A DNA stretch of 38,826 bases from Verrucomicrobiota bacterium (GTDB lineage Bacteria > Verrucomicrobiota > Verrucomicrobiia > Limisphaerales > UBA11358): contig JAJPJM010000141.1 of assembly GCA_021324235.1 (NCBI GenBank), positions 1-38,826 on the forward strand, in the 5' to 3' direction. A program made the position numbers and the translations under genes. A model generated the notes under the pieces. It had not been told where the DNA came from and made no database searches. It saw only the letters and a list, made by a program, of their open reading frames with translations. Each line of letters begins with the position of its first letter. Within the stretch, counting starts at the first letter, position 1. Positions 32,671 to 38,826 of the stretch are shown here, in pieces.

Positions 32671-33180
32671 ATGAACGTTCAATTATTTCCAGACGAGCAA
32701 CAACTGTGCGCGGCGAAAATTCTCATCGTTGACGATGAGGAAGCGGATATTCGGGTGCTCCAATGGACCTTGCGCGTGGCCAAATTCGCGAATGTCCGCA
32801 GTCTGACCGACCCCACCCGGACACTGGAAATTTTCCAACAATTTCAACCCGACCTGCTGCTGCTCGATTTGTTCATGCCCAAACTGGATGGATTCGCGAT
32901 TCTGAAGCAACTCCGGGAGACAATGCGGACCGGGGATTTTCTGCCGGTGCTGGTGCTTACGGGTTTTGACACGGCCGAGACGCGCAGCCAGGCCATGGCG
33001 GCCGGTGCCAGTGATTTTCTGGGCAAACCCCTGGATTGCACCGAGGTCATGCTGCGGATTCGGAATTTGTTGCAGACCCGCTTCCTCCACCAACGCGCCC
33101 TGGAAATGCAGAAACAACTGGAGGCCCGGCCGGCCGTCCGGGAAACCAGCCCACCAACCTCAACCGGTCGCAAACCCTAG
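32671..33180 (+). CDS. Response regulator receiver protein
   Basis: 169 aa, from the ATG at 32671. A stand-alone receiver domain: acidic pair D21-D22 (ILIVDDEEADIRVLQW), phospho-acceptor D66 (LLLLDLFMPKLDG), T97 and K119 (FLGKPLD). The tail of about 35 residues is Pro/Thr-rich with no DNA-binding domain. Followed 24 nt later by a PilT-like ATPase gene, so it may act like PilG/PilH in controlling pilus motors. The partner kinase is not in the window. Confidence 0.92.
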   Translation: MNVQLFPDEQQLCAAKILIVDDEEADIRVLQWTLRVAKFANVRSLTDPTRTLEIFQQFQPDLLLLDLFMPKLDGFAILKQLRETMRTGDFLPVLVLTGFDTAETRSQAMAAGASDFLGKPLDCTEVMLRIRNLLQTRFLHQRALEMQKQLEARPAVRETSPPTSTGRKP

Positions 33181-33204
33181 GTGAATGACCGTATCCCAGT
33201 CTGA

Positions 33205-34464
33205 ATGATGGAAACGATCCCGACCGAACAGCTCGACCAACTGCTGGCGGCAATGATTCAAAGCGCCGGCGGCATCTCGGATTTGCTGTTTGTGGCCGGC
33301 AAACCGCCGCAGGCGGAAATCCATGGCAAGCTTCAACCGTTTGGAATGGAGCCGCCGGAATCCGTGCTGACCAGCAAACGTATCGAAGGTCTGGCCGGGG
33401 CCATCATTAATAAAAATGCCCGGCTGCTGCAGGACCTGGCGGACCGCGGTTCATGCGATTGCAGCTATTCCCTTCAGAATTTTTGCCGGTTTCGTGTCAA
33501 CATCTACCGCCAGAATGGAAGTTACGCGATGGTGTTGCGCCAGCTTCAGGCCCAGGTGCCCTCCCTGAAAGTGCTCCAATTGCCGCCGGTGTTCCAGGAG
33601 GTCATCAAGGAGAAGAACGGCCTTGTTTTTGTGACCGGCGCCACCGGCAGCGGCAAAACCACCACGCTGGCGGCCCTGTTGAACGAAATCAACCAGAACA
33701 GCGAGATCCATATCGTCACGCTGGAAGATCCGATTGAATTTCTCCATCCGCATCTCAAGGCCACGTTCAGTCAGCGCGAATTGGGACGCGATTTCTATAC
33801 TTTTCCCGACGGCATGCGCGCCGCCCTGCGGCAGGCGCCCAAGGTGATTCTGGTCGGCGAAATTCGCGACCGCGAGACCATGGAGATTGCGCTCACGGCC
33901 GGGGAAACCGGCCACGTGGTTTACAGCACCCTGCACACCATCAGCGCGGGGCAAACCATCCATCGCATTCTGGGCATGTTTACCAAGGACGAGGAACAAC
34001 AGGTGCGGGAGCGCCTGGCCGGCAGCCTGCGCTACATCATCAGCCAGCGCCTGATTCCCCAAAAGGACGGCGGGCGGCGGCTGGTCACCGAGTTGATGGG
34101 CAGCAGCCTGCGCACCCGCGAAGCCATCGTTCTGGGAGAAAACGAAAACCGCCGGCTCGCGGACATCATTGAAGCCGGAAACACCTACGGCTGGCACAGC
34201 TTCGAACAATCCCTGATTGACGCCTACGAAAAAGATTTGATTACCGAGGAAACGGCGTTGCTTTCCAGTGTCAACAAACCTGCGATGCACCAGCGTCTGG
34301 ATGCCGTCAACAAGCGCCGGGCCAATTCGCCTACACCCAGTTCCCTGAAGATGAAAGCCGATACGCGTTTCCTGAAGAAAAATGCCTCGCATGCACCCAA
34401 ACCGCCGGCCCCGAAGGAGTTGAAACCGGCTGAGTCAAATGTATCCGTGCCGGGTACGACCTGA
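33205..34464 (+). CDS. PilT/PilU-type secretion ATPase
   Basis: 419 aa. Hexameric motor ATPase of the PilT group: Walker A GATGSGKT (145-152), LEDPIEF, Walker B ILVGEIRD (215-222), His box TGHVVYSTLHT (235-245). It has the PilT-style N-terminal PAS-like domain (LLFVAGKPPQAEIHGKLQPF). The PilT AIRNLIRE-type motif is not obvious and the C-terminus carries a Lys/Pro-rich extension of about 50 residues, so it may be PilU-like. Co-directional with the receiver gene. Confidence 0.9.
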   Translation: MMETIPTEQLDQLLAAMIQSAGGISDLLFVAGKPPQAEIHGKLQPFGMEPPESVLTSKRIEGLAGAIINKNARLLQDLADRGSCDCSYSLQNFCRFRVNIYRQNGSYAMVLRQLQAQVPSLKVLQLPPVFQEVIKEKNGLVFVTGATGSGKTTTLAALLNEINQNSEIHIVTLEDPIEFLHPHLKATFSQRELGRDFYTFPDGMRAALRQAPKVILVGEIRDRETMEIALTAGETGHVVYSTLHTISAGQTIHRILGMFTKDEEQQVRERLAGSLRYIISQRLIPQKDGGRRLVTELMGSSLRTREAIVLGENENRRLADIIEAGNTYGWHSFEQSLIDAYEKDLITEETALLSSVNKPAMHQRLDAVNKRRANSPTPSSLKMKADTRFLKKNASHAPKPPAPKELKPAESNVSVPGTT

Positions 34465-34638
34465 CGGCAATTGGCCAACCTGCTCGCAGTCTGAATCTTG
34501 CACCGCCGCGGGTGCGATTTCATATACCTCACTTGTTTTGCCACACAGTGGACAAGTTTGGTCTTGAACCTGCCCGGAAACCGGCTAAAATGGCGCAGAC
34601 CCGAGCGTATTCAGAGTGGATAAAGTTGTCCGACTGCC

Positions 34639-37032
34639 ATGCAACAAATCCATCGCCGATCTTCGATGGTTGTCTTGCTCATAATTACGTGGGCGGGGAT
34701 CCAGCCGGCTTCAGGGCAATACACCGCCAACCTTCAAACCAACACCATCAGCGGCGTGATCAGCAACTGGCCGGGCGATTACGTGGTTGGCTCAAATACT
34801 TTCGCCGATGTGCTGCTGGTCCGGAATGGCGGCGCGCTCTCCACGGCCGACGGTTACGTGGGTTACCTGCCGGCCAGCAATACCAACTTCGTGATGGTTA
34901 CGGGCGCCGGCTCGGTGTGGACCAACGCCTTTATGTATTTCGGTTACTCGGGCAGCGGGAATTCCATGGTGATCAGCAATGCCGGGAGCGTCGTCGAGGC
35001 CGGTCAGGGTACTTATGTTGCCTACAACACGACGAGCAGCAGCAACCGCGTCCTGGTCACTGGCACCAATTCGCTTTGGAACTGCGCCGGCCATTTCTTC
35101 ATGGGAAATTCCGGTTCCGGCAACAGTCTGGTCATCAGCAACGCCGGCCAGGTGGTCGGCGGCGTTTCCTACATCGGCGAAACGTCCGTCAGCACCAACA
35201 ACAGCGTGCTCGTGACTGGCGCAAATTCACTTTGGAACAACAGTGCTTGCCTGATCGGCGACAATGGCAGTGATAACAGCCTGATCATTAATAAGGGCGG
35301 CCGCGTGGTCTGCGGCAGCGCACAGCTCGGCTATTTCGGTTCGGCCAGCGGCAATTCGGCCTGGATTTCGGACACCAATTCTGTGTGGGATGTGTCGGCG
35401 ACGGCCGCAATTTTATCGGTGGGTTTGACCGGCCCGGGCAACAGTGTCGTGGTCACCAACGGCGGAAAAATATTGGGCTACTACGTCTATCTGGGAAATT
35501 ATTCGTCCAGCGGCAATTCCATGCTGGTGACCGGCCCGGGTTCGGTCCTTTCGGGCAACTGCTATGTTTACACCGGCAATCAGGGCAACAACAATACCTT
35601 TACGGTTGCCCACGGCGGCGCGGTTTCGGACAAATTTTGCTACATCAGCTATGTCGCCGGCAGCAGCAGCAACACGGTGTTGATCACCGACCCCAACTCC
35701 TCCTGGCAAAACAGTTACAGCACGTTCGTCGGCTTTGACGGCGTGGCCGGAAACCTGATCATCAGCAATGGTGCGACGATGGCGGTGGCCCAGGAAGGCG
35801 TTCTCGGGTACGATCCCACCAGCAGCAATAATAACGCCCTGGTGACGGGCGGCGGGTCCACCTGGAACAATTCCGACAATATGTACGTGGGCTACAATGG
35901 CGGGGCCAGCAGCCTGGCGATCAGCAATGGCGGCTGGGTCATCGATTTGTCCGGCGCGACGGGGTTCGGTTTGGACAGCTACAGCAACAGCGTGCTGGTC
36001 ACCGACGCCGGCTCGGTCTGGACCAACTATGAAGAGGTATATGTCGGATATTTCGGTTCGAGCAACAGCCTGGTCATCAGCAACGGCGGCCAGGTCCTCG
36101 ACTACGATGGCTACCTCGGATATACCAACGGTTTCAACAATCAGGTGCTGGTCACCGGCGCCGGCTCGGTCTGGAGCAACGATGATGCGACGCTGATTGG
36201 CGACTTCGGCTCGAGCAACATCCTGGTGATTGGCGGTGGGGGCCTGGTGATCGATTACTGGGGGCTGGTCGGCGAGGACGACTCGGGCAGCAACAACAGT
36301 GTGTTCGTGGAACCCGGCGGCGTCTGGACCAATCAGCAACTCGCAGTTGGCGACCTGGGCTCGCAGAACGCCTTGTATGTGGAAGGCGGTTCGGTTTTCG
36401 TCACCACCAGCATGGAAGTGGGGTACAATTCGCTCTACTGCAACAATCTCGTTCAGGAGGACAGCGGACAGATGATCGTCACCAACCAGACCGGCAGCGC
36501 GGTGCTGGAAGTGTACGATGGCTCATTGGTGCTCAACGGCGGTACGCTGCGGGTGGATACGCTGATCGTAACCAATGACTGCGCTCAATTCAGGCATGTC
36601 GGCGGCACCTTGATTTACAAAACCCTCCAGCTCAACCCGAACCAGAGCGCCGTCGGCGACGGCATTCCGAACTGGTGGAAGCAGCAGTACGGCTTCGACC
36701 CGTTGGATCCCACGGTGGCCGGCGCCGATCCCGACCATGACGGCATGAACAACCTGCAGGAGTATTTGGCCGGCACCAACCCGACCAATGCAGCATCGCG
36801 ACTCGCCATCACGTCGCTGGTATTCACCAACAGCAATGTCCGGGTGAACTGGTCGGCCGTCGGTGGCAGGAGCTACGTGGTGCAGACCAATGTCGTCCTG
36901 GGTAACAGCTTTGCCGACGCCAGCCCCGTCATTACCGTGCCCGGCACGAACGGAACGGTGACGAATTATCTCGATCCGGGAGTTGCGACCAATAGCCAGA
37001 CTCACTTCTACCGCATCCGGCTTGGTCCGTGA
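34639..37032 (+). CDS. Large secreted T5SS/PEP-CTERM-associated repeat protein
   Basis: 797 aa with a signal peptide (to about residue 26, PASG). From about 85 to 570 there are about ten repeats of roughly 50 residues with the pattern LVTGAGSVWTN...YVGYxGSGNSLVISNGGxV, as in the T5SS/PEP-CTERM-associated repeat family. This suggests a right-handed beta-helix. C-terminal part: WWKQQYGFDPLDP then DPDHDGMNNLQEYLAGTNPT (calcium-binding, thrombospondin-3-like), ending in a module finishing HFYRIRLGP. No autotransporter barrel or PEP-CTERM is present. Likely a surface protein. The 3' end overlaps the convergent PEP-CTERM gene by 25 nt. Confidence 0.88.
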   Translation: MQQIHRRSSMVVLLIITWAGIQPASGQYTANLQTNTISGVISNWPGDYVVGSNTFADVLLVRNGGALSTADGYVGYLPASNTNFVMVTGAGSVWTNAFMYFGYSGSGNSMVISNAGSVVEAGQGTYVAYNTTSSSNRVLVTGTNSLWNCAGHFFMGNSGSGNSLVISNAGQVVGGVSYIGETSVSTNNSVLVTGANSLWNNSACLIGDNGSDNSLIINKGGRVVCGSAQLGYFGSASGNSAWISDTNSVWDVSATAAILSVGLTGPGNSVVVTNGGKILGYYVYLGNYSSSGNSMLVTGPGSVLSGNCYVYTGNQGNNNTFTVAHGGAVSDKFCYISYVAGSSSNTVLITDPNSSWQNSYSTFVGFDGVAGNLIISNGATMAVAQEGVLGYDPTSSNNNALVTGGGSTWNNSDNMYVGYNGGASSLAISNGGWVIDLSGATGFGLDSYSNSVLVTDAGSVWTNYEEVYVGYFGSSNSLVISNGGQVLDYDGYLGYTNGFNNQVLVTGAGSVWSNDDATLIGDFGSSNILVIGGGGLVIDYWGLVGEDDSGSNNSVFVEPGGVWTNQQLAVGDLGSQNALYVEGGSVFVTTSMEVGYNSLYCNNLVQEDSGQMIVTNQTGSAVLEVYDGSLVLNGGTLRVDTLIVTNDCAQFRHVGGTLIYKTLQLNPNQSAVGDGIPNWWKQQYGFDPLDPTVAGADPDHDGMNNLQEYLAGTNPTNAASRLAITSLVFTNSNVRVNWSAVGGRSYVVQTNVVLGNSFADASPVITVPGTNGTVTNYLDPGVATNSQTHFYRIRLGP

Positions 37033-38012
37033 CCGGCGGCTTTATTTTCCATGGCAGGGGCGCGCGGCCTGCGCGTCCGGGCGGGACAGCCCGGCGAGCC
37101 TTTTCCCCTCCAGAGCAACCGGGTGGCTGCCATTCCAAGTGCCATCAGGATTATGCCCGAAGGCTCCGGTACACTTACGATCATGAAGGACGGATCAGTC
37201 TGCTGAGCGAACAATGAAATTGTCCCGTCAGGTGCGACTTTCCAGATACTGTCACGCAGATTTGAAACATAAAGGTTGTTCTGACTGTCAATGGCCAGGC
37301 CGCGCGTCGTCGTGGTTTGTGGTGAGTCAAAAGCAAAGTTGGCGAACATCAAATCGGTGCCCGTGGCGGTCAGTTCTTCAACCCCTTCCGGGCTGGATAC
37401 GAACATATTTCCGTAAGTGTCGAACACGAGACCGCCGGGCAAACCGGCGTTCATCAGTTGAGCCACCTGCGTTGCGTTGCCGGAAGCATCGTACTTCATC
37501 ACGGTTCCGTCGATATTCACGCAGTAGAGATTTCCATCATGGAACGCAAGCGGGCTGGGTTGCGGCCCGGCATTCGCAAAAAAGGAAACGTTACCACCGG
37601 GAGTGATCTCCTGAATGATCCCGCTAGTCCTGCTGGAAACGAACAGATTTCCGCCGGTTCCGAACGCGAGGCCATAGGGGTCGGCCAGCCCTGAATTCGC
37701 GTCTGCAAAAACCGTGGAATTGCCCGACGGACCAATCTTCAAGATCACCTGGTCCGCGTTGAAAGCGGGATGGTAGGCCACATACAAGTTCCCGCTGTTA
37801 TCGAATGCCAGTCCTCGCGGGACAGTATCCTGTGGTTGCCCTGGTGTCGCGAATATTGCCGGCGCACCGCCGCCACCGGGAAGCGCATAGGAAGTAATCG
37901 GCGTGTTCACGCCTTGTTCCCCAACGAAAAGAACCTGTGCGGCAGCGCCGCTGATGCCGATCCAGAGCAAGGTTATGGTGACCGTGATAAACAGGCGAAA
38001 GTGGGTTTTCAT
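37008..38012 (-). CDS. PEP-CTERM beta-propeller (NHL/SMP-30-like) protein
   Basis: 334 aa. Signal peptide about 1-25 (MKTHFRLFITVTITLLWIGISGAAAQ). Blades repeat patterns such as PRGLAFDNSGNLYVA, DPYGLAFGTGGNLFVSS, PGGLVFDTYGNMFVSS and RGLAIDSQNNLYVSN, typical of NHL-type propellers. The PEP-CTERM is VPEPSGIILMALGMAATRLLWR, followed by an unusual 30-residue tail rich in Pro, Arg and Gly that runs into the end of the convergent gene. The usual short basic tail would end about 30 codons earlier, so the original stop may have been lost. Confidence 0.85.
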   Translation of the reverse strand: MKTHFRLFITVTITLLWIGISGAAAQVLFVGEQGVNTPITSYALPGGGGAPAIFATPGQPQDTVPRGLAFDNSGNLYVAYHPAFNADQVILKIGPSGNSTVFADANSGLADPYGLAFGTGGNLFVSSRTSGIIQEITPGGNVSFFANAGPQPSPLAFHDGNLYCVNIDGTVMKYDASGNATQVAQLMNAGLPGGLVFDTYGNMFVSSPEGVEELTATGTDLMFANFAFDSPQTTTTRGLAIDSQNNLYVSNLRDSIWKVAPDGTISLFAQQTDPSFMIVSVPEPSGIILMALGMAATRLLWRGKGSPGCPARTRRPRAPAMENKAAGHGPSRMR

Positions 38013-38137
38013 GGCTTCATTACCCGATCATCCGAACCGTCTGCCGAGGCTCGATTTTCCCACTCTCAATCAAATCTGTCAATCGTTTTTACCCGACCGC
38101 ACGGAAAACGTTATGGACGCAATCCTTGCCGATGAGA

Positions 38138-38218
38138 TCAGCCTTCCAATGTTTTCAGTGCGGCCTGGACGTGATCTCGTTTCGCAAGCTGGTCGGCGAG
38201 TCGCACCTGCCTTTGCTC
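38138..38218 (-). pseudogene. Diverged copy of the ValS C-terminal tail, in a shifted frame after the valS stop
   Basis: The minus strand just past the valS TGA reads, in another frame, EQRQVRLADQLAKRDHVQAA then LKTLEG and a stop at 38138-38140. The real ValS end is EHKQRLVEWQGKREHVKSAL then AALG. About half the residues match, so this looks like a tandem duplication of the last 25 codons. Confidence 0.55.
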
Positions 38219-38826
38219 AACCCAGCGCAGCGAGCGCGGATTTCACGTGCTCGCGTTTGCCCTGCCACTCAACGAGGCGTTGTTTGTGCTCCTCAAGCAC
38301 GTTCGCCGGGACTTTTTGCGCGAAGTTCGGGTTGGCGAGTTTTTGCTCGACCTTGGAAATCTCGGCCTCGATTTTCTGCAGCTCTTTCGTCAACCGGGCC
38401 TTCTCCGCTTCCACATCAATCAGTCCTTCAGTTGGCAGGTATAAATCACCCAGTTCGGTCCGCACGGTCAGCATGTTTTTGCCGGGCTGATCTTTCGTGC
38501 TCATTTCAATCGCTTCGGCATTTAGCAGCAGCCTGATTACTTCAAGGTCATGTGGTGCCAGTTCGTGGGCCGGCTGGAGGATGAATTTGACCTTTTTGTT
38601 CGCGGCAATGTTTGCCGTGCGACGCAGGTTGCGGCCCTGGGAGACCAGTTCGTTCCGCTTTTCGATCTGTTGTTCATCGCCGCTGGTCAGCTGGTAATGG
38701 GTCTTGAAATCGTCATCCAGCGGTTTGGGCCAGGGCGCCGACATGATGGTCTGGCCGCCTTGATTGTCCGGCATGTCCTCGGCGTAACCCATCCCATGCC
38801 AGAGCTCCTCCGTAATGAACGGCAGG
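38217..38826 (-). CDS. valS: Valyl-tRNA synthetase, C-terminal part (5' end beyond the window)
   Basis: The last ~202 codons. The visible part begins LPFITEELWHGMGYAEDM, continues IMSAPWPKPLDDDF, and ends in the helical arm characteristic of ValS (TEGLIDVEAEKARLTKELQKIEAEISKVEQKLANPNFAQKVPANVLEEHKQRL). That coiled arm contacts tRNA-Val. The stop TGA is at 38217-38219. The gene continues past 38826. Confidence 0.95.
   Translation of the reverse strand, partial: LPFITEELWHGMGYAEDMPDNQGGQTIMSAPWPKPLDDDFKTHYQLTSGDEQQIEKRNELVSQGRNLRRTANIAANKKVKFILQPAHELAPHDLEVIRLLLNAEAIEMSTKDQPGKNMLTVRTELGDLYLPTEGLIDVEAEKARLTKELQKIEAEISKVEQKLANPNFAQKVPANVLEEHKQRLVEWQGKREHVKSALAALG

Noticed and set aside
34900-36600. 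Regularly spaced similar DNA segments resembling a CRISPR array
   Set aside because: The units are about 150 bp, vary in sequence and are all in one reading frame encoding protein repeats.

Overview
The window looks like chromosomal DNA from a Verrucomicrobiota bacterium, probably of the Pedosphaera/Limisphaera type (old subdivision 3). I infer this from protein style, not from a marker gene: PEP-CTERM sorted proteins, an [13 protein letters not shown] pseudopilin, T5SS/PEP-CTERM-associated repeats, secreted proteins ending in a VQAS...FYR module, a ROK regulator starting RKIDLNNFQVA, and dispersed palindromic repeats. Coding density is high and most genes lie in tight co-directional runs.

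Positions 448-14616 are a molybdenum region. On the minus strand, a run of twelve genes (10127 down to 448) has gaps of 1-36 nt or 4-nt ATGA overlaps. In transcription order it encodes a pseudopilin, a TupA-like oxyanion-binding lipoprotein, a PEP-CTERM protein, its paralogue with a different C-terminus, ModA, ModB, ModC, MoaD, a MoaE-MoeA fusion, MoaC, Mog and MoaA. A near-perfect ModE-type operator (10148-10173) lies just upstream of the first gene, and a single-domain ModE-like regulator gene lies just upstream of that. The simplest reading is one ModE-controlled unit joining oxyanion capture, molybdate import and the cofactor pathway from GTP to Moco, with four surface or secreted proteins placed ahead of the transporter. 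Divergently transcribed are a MOSC protein and then an XRE-cupin regulator, an APC permease and a second MOSC protein.

Positions 14756-18925 hold a MarR regulator facing a ClC transporter, a 1-Cys peroxiredoxin and a cysteine synthase, with a perfect palindromic operator between them. Positions 18926-21200 are a scarred stretch: a protein-kinase remnant, a 137-bp tandem duplication of the start of a ROK regulator gene, the intact ROK gene, and a serine-recombinase remnant running into tRNA-Ser(CGA).

Positions 21516-38826 hold a TPR protein, an ErpA/HesB Fe-S carrier, a CsoR-family sensor with a magnesium-type P-type ATPase, an outer-membrane barrel protein, RdgB, a secreted cyclophilin, an inositol-monophosphatase-like enzyme, an MgtE-like transporter, a receiver protein with a PilT-like ATPase, a large repeat surface protein, a PEP-CTERM beta-propeller protein, and the 3' end of valS. 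Two genes (moaE-moeA and the monophosphatase) carry in-frame insertions of what looks like the same palindromic repeat family.
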